This document shows positions 1 through 11,465 of a stretch of 64,000 nucleotides of DNA, piece by piece; position 1 is the first letter of the stretch, and each line of letters starts with the position of its first letter. The notes under the pieces are model-generated. The model ran no database searches and was not told the DNA's origin. It saw only the letters and a list, made by a program, of their open reading frames with translations. Source of the DNA: Girardinichthys multiradiatus (taxonomy: Eukaryota > Chordata > Actinopteri > Cyprinodontiformes > Goodeidae); contig NC_061804.1 in the NCBI RefSeq assembly GCF_021462225.1, positions 15,620,005 through 15,684,004 of the forward strand. Reading direction: 5' to 3'. A program made the translations under genes and the position numbers.

Positions 1-289
1 TGCCTGCCTGTATGCCTGTCGACCTGCCTATCTGCCTGCCTACCTGCCTGCCAACATCTGGTAATACTCCCTCCTAAGGACTGCACTGTAAATATTCTCA
101 TCACCAGTACTCTCTCTCTCTCTCTCCTTGGATTCCTGGGTTTACCTCCTCTGGCTTCTGGACAACTCCAGCTCAAGATTCCTTAAACAAAGTCTACAGT
201 AGAAATAAACCTCATTTACCGTCTTATCCTGTGGGCTGAGTCTGTTTCATCCTCTGGTTTTGTTCTACTTCGACTATCTAAGCAATTCA
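1..289 (+). repeat. 5' LTR, 3' portion only
   Basis: Matches the last ~290 bases of the LTR at 3776-4230, ending in the same CA at 288-289. It holds a CTGCCTGC-rich simple repeat, a CT run and AATAAA at 204-209. Differences from the 3' copy after the simple repeat are roughly one substitution plus two small indels in repeat tracts, suggesting a recent insertion. Confidence 0.9.
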
Positions 290-296
290 TGATAGT

Positions 297-1303
297 ATGT
301 TCCAGCCATCTAACATGTCGAAGAACAATTCAGATGATGAACAGACTTCCTTAAAGGAATGCCTACAATCTACTGAAACCATGCTTCAACAGCTACTGCA
401 ACAACAAAGGACTACGGATTCTCATCTCACAGAACTTGGTGGTATGGTTCATGCTTTAAGCGAAATCATAACCAAACTCTCACCTGCCTCTTCCAATCCT
501 CCAGCTCGTTTAGAGAATCCTCAGCCACCCACAATTCTATCTTCTGGGATCCGAGAGCCTGACTTCTGTCCGTCTGAACTGTTTGATGGTAATCCTAATA
601 ACTTTGGTGGTTTTTCTCTCCAGTGTGAATTAGCATTTAGTCGTTCTCCCTCCCTTTTCCCTACTGCTGCCTCCAAGATTACTTATATTGTTACCTCGCT
701 AAAGGGATCTGCTCTGCTCTGGGCGCACGCCTATTTGGCATCTAACCCTGTTGAGTCTCTTAGTTATGCCATTTTTTTAGTCACTTCAAGAGAGTCTTCG
801 ATCAACCACTCCAGCAGGAGGCAGCGGCTAAGAAGACACTCACCCTCAAACAGGGAAGGAGAGCGTTGGCTGAGTTCGCCATTGACTTCTGGGTGGCAGC
901 GCAGGAGGTGGGTTGGGATGAAGCGGCACTCAAGGGTATTTTTGTTAATTCCCTTGCAGATCAAGTAAAGGACTAGTTGGTTTTGAGAGATGAACCCGAA
1001 AGACTGGATGAATTAATCAACCTATCGATCCGCATTGACAACCGTCTAAGAGAGAGACAAACAGAAAGGAACTACAATTCACAGTGGCATCACTCTCTGG
1101 CGCCTCGAACCACTTTCCTCGACGCACCCACTTCCTCTTCAGAGGGATCTGCGGAACCGGAACCAATGCAGATTGGTCACACTCGACTCTCCCCAGAGGA
1201 ACGACAACGTCGCTGTGAGGGTGGTCTTTGCCTATATTGTGGACAAGGAGGACATTTTATCACAAGATGACCCAAGAAGGGAAAAGAGAGGGCTCGTCAA
1301 TAG
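297..1303 (+). pseudogene. gag: gag (capsid-nucleocapsid), broken
   Basis: Encodes the structural protein that would package the element RNA. Frame 297-968 gives an N-terminal Gln/Leu-rich, probably coiled-coil segment (LQQLLQQQ) and the capsid start ending in LLWAHAYL. A frameshift near 775-780 moves the reading to a second frame, which meets an in-frame TAG at 974-976 and continues from 977. That part ends in the zinc knuckle beginning [10 protein letters not shown], but a TGA at 1268-1270 lies where the final zinc-binding Cys of a CCHC knuckle would be. The gag frame would then stop at TAG 1301-1303. The first ATG at 297 lies 8 bases after the LTR; a second Met at codon 7 is equally possible. 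Confidence 0.85.
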
Positions 1304-3775
1304 GTCAGGGGACTTTGATGAGCATATCCCATTCTTCCCCTGTCTCTCGTCTGTGTTTTCCAGTCACTATTATTGTTGGCCAAGAGAAGTTTCCTGTTGA
1401 CGCTTTTATTGATTCTGGTGCTGAACAGAATCTTATTTCCTCGGATCTGGTTGATGAACTTCAAATACCCTCTCAGCCTCTCAACCATTCCCTTTCTGTC
1501 ACTGGCATCACTGGTCAAACCATGTCTCAAGTGAGATTTAAAGTGCCTCAGCTTCACATCATCACCTCTGGTAACCATCATGAATGGGGTGAGTTCTTTG
1601 TTGTCTCTTCCATCTCTCCACAATTAGTTTTGGGGTTTCCCTGGTTGCAGAAACATAATCCTGCTATTAATTGGGTGGAGGGCAGAGTAGAGAGATGGAG
1701 TAATCTCTGTCTCCAGAACTGCTTAAGAACTGCTGTCTCTCACTCTATCAAACAACTCAAACCTTCTGAGCCTGTTGATCTGTCCAAAGTTCCACCTGAA
1801 TACCACAATGTCGCACCTGTGTTTAGCAAACAAGGGGCTCTTTCTTTACCTCTGCATCGCCCCTATGACTGCTCTATTGATCTCCTCCCAGGCGCTCCGC
1901 TACCATCCAGCAGACTCTTTAATCTCTCCGGACCTGAGAGAAAGGTCATGAAAGAGTACATTGAGGATTCTTTAGCATCTGGGATCATTCGTCCGTCTAC
2001 CTCCCCTGTTGGCGCCAGATTCTTCTTCGTGGGTAAGAAGGATGGCACATTAAGACCCTGTATTGATTATAAAGGATTGAATCAAATCACTATTAAAAAT
2101 AAATACCCACTACCACTTATTGATTCCATACATGAACAATTACATTCTGCCAAGATCCTCACTAAACTCGACCTGCGCAATGCTTACCATTTTGTCCGGA
2201 TCCGAGAGGGTGATGAGTTGAAAACAGCTTTCAAAACCCCCCTAGGACATTTTGAGTATGTGGTTATGCCTTTCGGGTTGACTAATGCACCCGCTGTTTT
2301 CCAGGCTCTTATTAATGATGTTCTTCATGACTTTCTCAACCTCTTTGTTTTCGTTTATCTGGATGACATTTTGATTTTTTCCCAGGACATAGAACAACAT
2401 CGCCAGCATGTCAGAACAGTTCTCCAGAGGCTTTTTGAGAATCAACTCTTTGTTAAAGCCGAAAAGTGCGAATTCAGTGTCACATCTGTGTCTTTTTTGG
2501 GTTTTATTTTTGAGGCAGGCAGGTACAGAACTGATCCCGAGAAAACCAAGGCAGTGGCATAGTGGCCTACTCCAACTGATCGCAGGCAACTTCAAAGGTT
2601 CTAGGGATTTGCACATTTTTATAGGAGGTTTATAAGAAACTACAGTCAGGTCACTGCACCTCTCCCCCCTGCTGATCTTCTTCAACCTCTGCCCACCCCT
2701 AGCCGCCCCTGGTCCCACATTTCCGTTGATTTCATCACTGGTCTCCCGCCATCTGACGGTAACACAGTCATCCTTACTGTTGTTGACAGATTCTCTAAAA
2801 CAGCCCATTTTGTTCCTTTACCCAAGCTTCCGTTCTCCACGTTTTCCACATCTATGGCATACCTTTGGACATTGTTTCTGACCGAGGCCCGCAGTTCATC
2901 TCACAAGTTTGGAAGGAGTTTTGCAAAGCTCTTGGTGCCTCTGTAAGTCTTTCGTCTGGATACCACCCCTAATCTAATGGACAGACAGAAAGATGCAACC
3001 AGGAACTTGAAGTCGCCTTGAGATGCGTAATAAATGACAACCCCTCTTCTTGGTGCAAACATCTCACATGGATCGAATATGCTCACAACACACATACTTC
3101 CTCTGCTACTGGTTTGTCCCCCTTTGAGGCTTCACTGGGCTATCTACCCCCACTGTTTCTCAGTGTTGAATCTGACATCCTGGTCCCCTCTGTTCAGCAT
3201 TATGTTTCCAGGTGTCGTAGGATCTGGCAACAGACCAGGAGGACCCTCCTACGCACCCTGGAACAAAATAAGAGGTTCGCTAACCGTCACCGTTCTGCTG
3301 CACCTGTCTACCGCATCAATCAGAGAGTCTGGCTTTCCACCAGGAATATTAAATTAAAAGATACTTCTAGAAAGTTGGCCCAACCGTTTCATTGGCCCTT
3401 TACTCATCGAGAGGATCATCAACCCATCTGCGGTGAGACTCAAAGTACCATCTTCCATGCACATTCACCCTACTTTCCATGTTTCCAAGATCAAGCCAGT
3501 CTCGGAAAGTCCCCTGAGTCCTCCCACCAAGCCCCCTCCTCCTGCTCAACTCATTGATGACCACCCTGCATATACGGTGAATCGTATCCTGGATGTGTTC
3601 GGCGTAGGGGGCGTGGTTTTCAATATCTTGTGGATTGGGCAAGATATGGACCTGAAGAGAGAACCTGGGTTCCCCGTTCTCACACCTTGGACCCTGCTCT
3701 CATCACGTCCTTTTACAAAAGCCATCCTGAAAAGCGTTCTGGATTGCCTGGAGGCAATCTTTGAGGGGAGGGTAC
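1228..3775 (+). pseudogene. pol: pol polyprotein, broken and internally deleted
   Basis: The open frame 1228-2562 encodes an aspartic protease (FIDSGAEQN) and reverse transcriptase, including [23 protein letters not shown] and the catalytic YLDD. It stops just after the palm/thumb, meets further stops, then jumps near 2668 from the RT connection straight into integrase ([16 protein letters not shown]). Most or all of RNase H and the integrase HHCC domain are therefore deleted. The integrase shows its catalytic Asp in VDF, a frameshift/deletion near 2840, a second Asp in SDRGPQF, a stop inside the HP-SNGQTER motif and Glu in NQELE. After another frameshift near 3378 comes a chromodomain-like segment (YTVNRILDV) at ~3570-3720, itself in mixed frames. 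A 188-residue antisense frame here is a shadow. Confidence 0.88.
1279..1285 (+). promoter_or_regulatory. Candidate -1 frameshift slippery heptamer G GGA AAA
   Basis: The bases GGGAAAA fall in phase X XXY YYZ relative to the gag frame, 16 bases before the gag stop at 1301. The following pol frame is exactly -1 to gag. PEG10 and Sushi-type elements are known to use a closely similar G GGA AAC site. I did not fold the downstream RNA. Confidence 0.6.
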
Positions 3776-4230
3776 TGTAGGATCTCTGCTCCTCCCCTTC
3801 TGGTTGGTTCTGGCAGCCCATTGTCTGCAGCTGCAATGCATTCTCCTAATGAGCTCATGGGCTTCTTAAGGTAGCTGCTGATACAGACCTTTGCTGGAAC
3901 ATAACCTCAGTTATGTGGACTCCTGTCTGTCTGCCTATCCGTCTGCCTGCCTGTCTGCCTGTCGACCTGCCTATCTGCCTACCTGCCTGCCAAAATCTGG
4001 TAATACTCCCTCCTAAGGACTGCACTGTAAATATTCTCATCACCAGTACTCTCTCTCTCTCCTTGGATTCCTGGGTTTACCTCCTTCTCCTCTGGCTTCT
4101 GGACAACTCCAGCTCAAGATTCCTTAAACAAAGTCTACAGTAGAAATAAACCTCATTTACCGTCTTATCCTGTGGGCTGAGTCTGTTTCATCCTCTGGTT
4201 TTGTTCTACTTCGACTATCTAAGCAATTCA
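3776..4230 (+). repeat. 3' LTR of the Sushi-type element
   Basis: A 455-bp LTR with TG...CA ends. It follows a purine-rich tract (3763-3772) by three bases. It contains a CTGCCTGC/CTGTCTGC simple repeat at ~3925-3990, a CT tract and the polyadenylation signal AATAAA at 4145-4150. The bases after it (TGAAAGCCAC) differ from the leader after the 5' LTR, which fixes the boundary at 4230. Confidence 0.9.
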
Positions 4231-5096
4231 TGAAAGCCACAAAAGAAGGATCAGTCAAGTTAATGCAAGTTCTAATTGCTATTGTTGTACACAAAGTACT
4301 TTGACTATCACTACATCTATCTGTAGTTCTGGATTTGACCCCTACTGTTTTTATGCTAAACCTGTGTTACATCAGAAAATTGTTAAATGCAAAAGTTAAC
4401 ACAGACAGACAGATGGATATATGGACAAAAAAGACTAGAAAAAAGCAATAGGAAAATGTGAAAGAGACCAGGTGTGGACATGAAGAAGGCCAAGATTTAT
4501 CTGTCAACAGGAGAGAAGAGCAATAGGAGCTAATTTGTAGTCACAAGGAGTTATCTGCTGAGATGTGGTGAGGGTCCCCAGGGGACTGTCATGCTTTATC
4601 CCCTCCTGCTGCTGGTTTCTAAAAGCTTAATGCCATGAAGGATATAAGCCCCAGTTTATACATGTGAGTTTCAATTTGTGTGAGAGCAAGATACGTTTAT
4701 TATATTTGGATATAATATCCATGGCATGTTTAAAAAAGGAAAGGAGATTAAACAATCAGAATAGAAAACTTAACTTACAATTAGTCACCTTCAGTAAGAG
4801 ATCTACCATTTTAGATTAGAACCTATTTTAATTTCCAGGACATATATAGATTTGTTGTGCTGATAAAATCACTGTCATCTCAGAAATGTCAGATAGCATC
4901 AATGAAAATTATCAATCTAATGCACAGTGTGAGGATGTGGTCAGTGAGAGTTCCAATAAGTTAGCCAGCAGGGAAAATTTGGAAAAGAATGAGGGCACTT
5001 TGGCAAGCATCATTTATTTTCTTGTTTTGTTTTACTGAGTTTCTAACTTGTTATTGCTCACCAAAAACAGAGTTAGATAGATTATACAAGCACACT
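4231..5096. other. No recognised gene or repeat
   Basis: AT-rich sequence between the Sushi element and the first solo LTR. A short (CAGA)n patch near 4400-4413 is the only simple repeat seen. No frame with domain-like sequence. Confidence 0.5.
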
Positions 5097-5100
5097 GTGG

Positions 5101-6494
5101 TGTAAGAATTCTGATTATTGATTAATATTCATCAAGAATTATAATTTAAAATCATAATTTGAAAAATATTAATTTCTTTACCAAAAATCATTACTTACGA
5201 ATCAAAATCAGATATGTCCTCTGGTGTTGTAATTATGGCTCAAAGCCCTTGATGATTACAATTAGTAAATTCTCAGTAATAATTGATAACTATTACTGGA
5301 TGTCGCTGTTTAATCAACCGCTTCACCAAAGGTGGGGAACTTTGACCTTATTTTGACAGACAAATCACTCTTGCTCAAAATAAACACAAATGCCTTCTCT
5401 TTATCCAAGTGAATATTTATTAAATCAACAACCCTGATACATCTCGCTATTCTGATTCAATAATCTTCACCTAATGAAGCATGCAAAAGTTATACACAAA
5501 AGGGGTAAAATGACTAACCAAACAAGATAAAACAACATTGAGTGTGTATGAAGTCAAATCAGTTATGTCAAAAAAATACAAAATATGGTACTGAGCAAAG
5601 CTTTGGGAGCAGCCTCCACCAGGCTGCAGTCATAAAACCCCCAAAGATGGAGCTCAGTGAAACACAAAGGATCATAAAACTTTTAGGTGGCAACCAGTGG
5701 AAAAACACGAAGAGTGAAAACAAAGGAATAGTGAGTTTTCACCATGAGGTTCTAGCAGTCCAACTTTAAGTTCACCTGAGTCTGCACTCAGATGTTCAAA
5801 AACACAGTTAGACACACACAGCTTCAAAGGGCGGCGGCTTCAGAGTCCAACAGCAATCAAGGTTTCAATAAGACATTGCATGCAAATACAACTTAGAACA
5901 CATTGGACAATAAGTAGCGATTCTAAATCGCCCTAGAATCCTACTCTATCCTGCCCAAGCTATTTCTAATAGAAATTAAATGGGATTACTTGTCGTCTTC
6001 TTTGGAGCAGGGGGAGAGAGGGGGGGAGTAGTTACGTGTCCGTAACAAACTCAAAGGAAAACGGTTGGTCTTCATTCTTTGGCCTCCTTTGTCAAAGGGG
6101 AAAAATATGACAGACTGTCAGTAGTTGACTGGAACAAAACAAGGATGAAAAGTATGTCTCCTTGGAACCTCCGAGGGTTTTTGGTCATGTGTTAAATTCA
6201 TGTCTTCGATCATGCTAAGCTTAATTCGTTGAGTCTCATGAGTTTCTGGTCAGTGGGGAGAATTAATGAAAACCCACGTGTGAGTTTCTTCTCCAGAAGG
6301 ATGCGTGCCTCCATTGCGTGGTAACCGGTCTCGGTTTCCAGCGGGGAGAAGCAAGGGGGAGAGGCCTCATATTCCTTATATTGTCCACTGTGACATCAGA
6401 GCTGCGACGCCCCTTCCTATCAGCTGCAATTTCTCCTGGGAGTTGTGGTAGCACACCATACTGGGGTATATAGTAGCAAACAAATGGTCCAGCA
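5101..6494 (-). mobile_element. Solo LTR, family A, copy 1 (minus)
   Basis: Reverse-oriented relative of the sequences at 34512-37446 and 51377-52617. It runs from TGTAAGAATTCTG to GGTCCAGCA (TG...CA) and is flanked by a perfect 4-bp duplication GTGG at 5097-5100 and 6495-6498. The U5-like AT-rich block (~5101-5400), the AATAAA (complement of 5416-5421) and the promoter-proximal block all align in order with the other copies. The TGACGTCA site of the other copies reads TGATGTCA here (complement of 6391-6398), as expected of CpG decay. No internal coding region remains, so it is a recombination-derived solo LTR. Superfamily not determined. Confidence 0.8.
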
Positions 6495-6498
6495 GTGG

Positions 6499-7481
6499 GT
6501 AATACTTATTTAAAAATGCCAAATTTTACATATTGCATTGTGAATGTCTTGTGCAATTAGCCTCTTGTTCTAACAAGTGTTCTAACAAAATGTTATTGTA
6601 GGTTGGTCTTGGAGTCTGAGCTGGCTGAAAAGGATTAAACTGTAATATTATTTAAGTTTGCAGTTTACTAATATTTATCTGAACTGTAGAGTTGCAAGCC
6701 CAATAAATTTTTCACAAGGTGTCAGACTGTGCCATATGTGATTTAAATGATAGCCAGCTTTTTTTCTCGATATAAAACCCAATATAAAACTCATCACCTA
6801 CGGCTTTTCTAACTCACATTGCATTGACAAAGCTTGCATTTTTTTACTTGTACCTTCATCTCTCAGCCAAAAACTACGGAAAGGTTGGACTGAACTAATT
6901 TAAGGAATAAATAAAGCTTAAGGTGGACAAAGATTCAATTACCTCTTTGTTAATTGCATGGTTCCCAAGGCAGCTAAACAATTGTGAAACACTTATTTTC
7001 TGCAGACTGTTCTGGTTTTGTGAGAGACAAGACTCCAGTGTCTAAAAACATCTAGGCTGATTTGGATGAATGAAGGCTCCATAACAAGTCTGTCCTGTAG
7101 TAGCTTGGTCATTTTTTGTTCAACTGACACATTGATTTAGTACAATGGACAATAACCTTCTGGCTCTGTTTATCCAAACACCAACATATCAAAGTGCTTC
7201 CTCGGTCAGGTGGCAACCTAAGTGAGCAAAATTTTGGTGGTAATGTCTTACAAGCAGAGTTGACACAAAGCGTTTCTTAGGCAGTATCAGCTATCAGTGG
7301 GTGTTTTTCTTTATATGAAAGATCAGCAAGTGACATCCGACCTCCCACTGTTGCCAGTCCATCTGAGTCTTTAAAACGCTTTAGAGTCCAAAGGGGATCT
7401 GGTTTAGAGATTTGTTCACCTCTTTGCAGTCTTTCATGTCCACTTTGAAAGCATATTGTTGCACACTTAAGATGACTTTGA
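6499..7481. other. No recognised gene or repeat
   Basis: Moderately AT-rich spacer with short poly-T tracts. No protein-like frame and no match to other parts of the window that I could see. Confidence 0.5.
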
Positions 7482-7486
7482 GTTTA

Positions 7487-7972
7487 TGTCAGATCCAAAC
7501 AACCTAAAACACTTATAACATCACAAAAAGAAGAGAAAGACAAAGAATTAGTTTCTTACTCGCTTCAGTTACAAATCTCCTACCGCTCTGAAAACATGTC
7601 TGTCCGATCCTCTCTTTTTATTATCTTTAGGGTGGTCCCTAGTTACATAAACGTTGCTGCTCTAAAGGGTGGGATAACCAGCTACAACGTAAACAGGTCA
7701 TATACACCATTGTCTTGTAACAGTACACTTCCACAGTCTCCCCCATCTTAAGATCTGTGTGTCCTTTGTTCAGCACAATCAGCCACCATCTTTATGACAT
7801 CCTCAACTGTGACTGCTTCCTTCCCCGCTTCACCTTTGATCCTTGTCTGCAAACAACTGATCACATCCTTACTCACACATACATGAAAGGTTATAAAGGT
7901 CAAATAGTAAAGTTAATGAAAAAGGAAAAATAAATCTAAAAAAAGATAAATCTATATACAATTATTCCAACA
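7487..7972 (-). mobile_element. Solo LTR of the tRNA-Tyr ERV family
   Basis: Aligns along its length with the provirus LTRs at 14316-14835 and 21229-21750, starting TGTCAG and ending TTCCAACA. It is flanked by a perfect 5-bp duplication GTTTA at 7482-7486 and 7973-7977, so it is an independent insertion reduced by LTR-LTR recombination. It is clearly more diverged than the provirus LTRs are from each other and has several small deletions, so it is older. Orientation is the same as the provirus. Confidence 0.88.
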
Positions 7973-8211
7973 GTTTATCTTGTGTTTATAGATTTGTAGT
8001 GTTTTGGTTTGAAGTTTTGGACCTTTTTTCTAGCAAGTGTGATAAGTTTTGTCATACCTTGTACGAGATGTTTCCACGAAGAAAAGGCGAAGAGGGCTGA
8101 GAGGCTTGAAACTGGCTTTGTTGACATACATGTTAACTTCTGCTCAAATATCTGCATCATGATCTCGTTCAATGAGTTCAAACTCACTTGTGTTTACTGA
8201 AATGAGAAACT

Positions 8212-9000
8212 GTGGCTGATCTTGTTGAAGAACCTCGTACTCGTACTCGTCGTCTTCCACTTTATCCGGGACCGGGTCGCGGGGGCAGCAGACTCAGCAG
8301 AGACGCCCAGACGTCCCTCTCCCCAGACACCTTCCAGCTCCTCCGGGGGGAGCCCAAGGCGTTCCCAGGCCAGCCGAGAGACATAGTCCCTCCAGCGTGT
8401 CCTGGGCCATCTCCTGGGCCTTCTCCCGGTGGGACGTGCCTGAAACACCTCCCGAGGAGGCATCCGGTATAGATGCCCGAGCCACCTCAACTGGCTCCTC
8501 TCAATGTGGAGAAGCAGCGGCTCTACTCCGAGCCCCTCCCGGATGGCCGAGCTCCTCACCCTATCTCTAAGGGAGTGCCCGGCCACCCTACGGAGGAAGT
8601 TCATTTCAGCCGCTTGTATCCGGGATCTTGTTCTTTCGGTCATGACCCAAGGTTCATTGCCATAGGTGAGGGTAGGAACGTAAACCGACCGGTAAATCGA
8701 GAGCTTCGCTTTTTGGCTCAGCTCTCTCTTCACCACAACGGACCGGCACAGCGCCCCCATTACTGTGGCAGCCGCACCGATCCGTCTGTCAATCTCCTGC
8801 TCCATTCTTCCCTCACTTGTGAACAAGACCCAGAGATACTTGAACTCCTCCACTTGAGGCAGGAACTCCCCTCCTACCTGAAGAGGACAAGCCACCCTTT
8901 TCCGGTCGAGAACCATGGCCTCAGACTTGGAGGAGCTGATCTTCATCCCAGCAGCTTCACACTTGGCTGCAAACCGCTCCAGTGCATGCTGGGGCAGTTC
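8212..9000 (-). mobile_element. RTE-like LINE, 5'-truncated 3' end
   Basis: Minus-strand reading frame 8946-8194 encodes the C-terminal part of a LINE reverse transcriptase protein, from KSEAMVLDRKRV through EFKYL and RTRSRIQAAEM to LRWLGHLYRMP and RTRWRDYVSRLAWERLG. The same protein is found upstream-to-middle in the copy at 56617-59405, with which it overlaps by ~150 residues at high identity. The 3' end (left side) finishes in a degenerate GACGAG/GTACGAG tail. A possible 8-bp duplication AAGAACCT occurs at 8228-8235 and 9009-9016, but it does not abut both ends cleanly. Clade assignment to the RTE group is from recall of the protein family. A 200-residue plus-strand frame here is antisense. 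Confidence 0.8.
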
Positions 9001-9016
9001 TTTATAAAAAGAACCT

Positions 9017-10426
9017 TTAGTTTCTTTTTATATGGTCTATCAAACCAATTTATGTTAAAATTGCAAGGAAAATAATTATGCTTTTCCAGTTTAACTGTTT
9101 AAGAAATGCATCTAAGTCTTGATAAAATTACAGATTAAAAGCTAGAGGGTTGTATAGATCAATAACAGAAAAGGCAATGAAACAATATTCACAGCCAAAT
9201 ATTCCAATCCATTGTTATGTTAATTGATTTTAAAGAACTTGAGGTTGTGTAAATAATGTAAATGAGAACTCCCCTTCCTTTTCCTGGTTGTCTGAGACAA
9301 TCTAGTCTGAGACAGACATGTTCAGGAACATTAAATAATTATTAGAAAACATCTCATTTGAATAAGTCAACACTAGATTTATACATAAATGAAAACTTTA
9401 AAAGTTGGACTTTGGCAGTGCAGAAACATTGCTTACCAGTTTGTGATTAAATTATGAATGGACAAAATCCCCACTCTATTCCTTTTTAATGTCTTTGTGT
9501 GGCAATGCAGCCATGCCATTTCTGGATTAACTTTGTTCTTGTGTCCTTTGATCCGTAATTAAAATAACAAGCAACTAATTACTTTTGAATAATGTCCGAC
9601 TAGTCAGGCGGGTTGTTCAATCCCTCTCCATAATTAAAGTGCGCCCAACACTTTTGGCAGACATTCTTCTGTTAGCCACAACACTTTGCAGTGCTTCAAC
9701 TAAAACATTTGACAGACCTTTCAATATTCCTCCAGGTCTGATTGTCAGCTAGTTTCTACATTCATAGTAAGCTTGAACACATTTCCAGAGTTCTACTAAA
9801 CCACCCTGAGGGCAAAGAACACTGTTTTGCATCAAATTGGAACTTTAACAAAGTGGGTTTTCTCTGTACCTGTACGATAGTAAATGAAAGCCCATTTAAC
9901 AGTGACTGTGAAGAGAACTTAATAATTGGCTAACAGCTTTACAGTGCAACCAATTGCATTAAGGTGTACATGTTTGATCACACAAGATTGTGGGAAACTA
10001 ACAGAAAAAAATAATTCTGTAAATCAGACTTTTTGTTATATTAAGAGGTAAAAATATTCAAGTTGAAATCAGATAATTATATGCACAATATATATATAAA
10101 AAATACCACATTTTCCACCTTTCTGACATAAAATTAGACTAAACCTGTTGTGTTTTAAGCGAGTTAGGATTACCAAAATTATTCATTTTTCCTATTTGTT
10201 TACATATATTGAGATTACTATTCTTGCAGTCTTCAATCAGCATCTACTAAGAAGATGCTGATTGAAGATCTAATATGAAACTGGTTAAAGTAAAATGAAT
10301 CCTGTACCAACATGGGTTAAAAAGAAGAAGTCGTAACTCTGAAAGCAATCTAAAAAAGATAGTTTGCACATCCTCATAGGGACAAACACCTGAGGTCTAA
10401 TAAAACTGAAATTGAGGTTTTTGGCC
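9017..10426. other. No recognised gene; one perfect short hairpin
   Basis: AT-rich spacer. The one structural feature is an inverted repeat with 16-bp perfect arms (10230-10245 and 10253-10268) and a 7-base loop. Confidence 0.5.
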
Positions 10427-11258
10427 AGGACTGTGGAGATGACAGTGGACTTCCGGAGAACACCCCACATACTCCCTTCCCTCACCATCTTTATCAACAT
10501 TCTGTCTACCGTGGATCCATACAGATTCTTAGGATCCACATTTTCTCTGGATCTGAGGTGGTCCTTAGACATAGACAATGTTCGCAAAAAGACCCACCAG
10601 AGACGGTATTTCTTCCAGCAAATAAATTAAATTGTATTTAGGAAGTACAACCTGCCACAGGATCTGCTGGTTATCTTTTTCACGGCCATTATTCAGTTTG
10701 TCCTGTATTCGTTCATCACTGTTTGGTTTGGGTCAGCAAAAAAAACAAGACAGGGCCAGCCTGCAATAAACATTCAGGTCTGCAAAGTGGATCATCAGAG
10801 CTGACATTCCCTTAATCCGGTATATGTACAGGTCCTGGGTCAGTAAAAGCTGCAGCTGAAATCTCTGCAGAGCCCATACATCCTAGACATAAGCTGTTCA
10901 GACTTTTACCTTTGGGTCAGTGCTATGGAGTGCTAATTGCAAAAAACAACTGCCACAAAGAGTTTCTTCTCCAAGGCTGTCTTTCTAATTAACACAATGG
11001 ACACCTTATAGTCAGAACAGTCAGTTACTCTACTGTGAAATAAAAATATTACTACAATATGTCATTTTAAAATATTTTTTTTTTAATATTGGGTGTACAT
11101 ACACATATTTGTACATAGTAATTGTTTTTTTATTTCTATGTTTTATTTCCTTTAAAGTTCATATATTTATTTTTAACGTATGTGTGCTGCAAGCATGTGA
11201 AATTGTACCGGTAGTCAAATTCCTTGCTTGTGTGCAAAAACTTGCCCAATAAAGTTAC
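10427..11258 (+). mobile_element. L2-like LINE 3' fragment, decayed
   Basis: The frame 10412-10630 reads TVEMTVDFRRTP...RFLGSTFSLDLRWS, which parallels TVEMVVDLRRTP...RFLGTTISEDLRWS of the better copy at 30553-31478. Later segments also match in other frames. The copy ends at the shared 3' tail AATTCCTTGCTTGTGTG...CAATAAAG (11218-11258), the typical terminus of fish L2-type LINEs. Multiple frameshifts make it non-coding; the 5' part is missing, as is usual for target-primed reverse transcription. Confidence 0.75.
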
Positions 11259-11261
11259 TTA

Positions 11262-11465
11262 CAAAATGGCCTATGAACAAACTTTGGAGTGGTCATGGCA
11301 AAGTCCTGATCTCAATGTGGGCAGAGCTGAAAAGATATGTGAACTCAGTTATAACCAGTTCTATCACAACGAATGGGCCAAGATTTCAGCAAATGATGTG
11401 AGATCTTGTGGAAGAATATCCAAAGGTTTTATGCCAAGTTATATAGTGTTGAAGGTTGTAAGCCA
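11262..11465 (+). pseudogene. Tc1-like transposase C-terminal remnant
   Basis: The frame 11224-11502 contains LEWSWQSPDLN, the region of the third catalytic acid of Tc1-like transposases, followed by NEWAKIS, as in the helix following that motif. The Asn-Pro-Ile-Glu part of the motif is replaced by NVGR, so the catalytic Glu is absent. It abuts the L2 tail directly. Confidence 0.6.

Larger units (their letters stand above)
1..4230 (+). mobile_element. Sushi-type Ty3/Gypsy chromovirus, defective
   Basis: Plus-strand LTR retrotransposon whose first LTR is cut by the window start. Order: partial 5' LTR (1-289), gag, pol (protease, reverse transcriptase, remnant integrase, chromodomain-like tail), purine-rich tract just before 3776, and 3' LTR (3776-4230). 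The gag C-terminus carries the '[10 protein letters not shown]' stretch followed by a CCHC knuckle, which I recognise from the Sushi/PEG10 lineage, and pol ends in a chromodomain-like region; together these point to vertebrate chromoviruses. The interior has at least three frameshifts, several stops and a deletion of RNase H plus the integrase zinc domain, so it cannot be autonomous. The 5' target duplication lies outside the window. Confidence 0.9.

Noticed and set aside
2242..2808. 188-residue minus-strand ORF
   Set aside because: It is antisense to the reverse transcriptase and integrase of the Sushi-type element and has no domain of its own.
3913..4143. ORF rich in Leu-Pro-Ala-Cys repeats
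   Set aside because: Translation of the CTGCCTGC simple repeat within the LTR.
8473..9075. 200-residue plus-strand ORF
   Set aside because: Antisense to the RTE-like LINE protein on the minus strand; GC-rich LINE sequence leaves the opposite strand open by chance.
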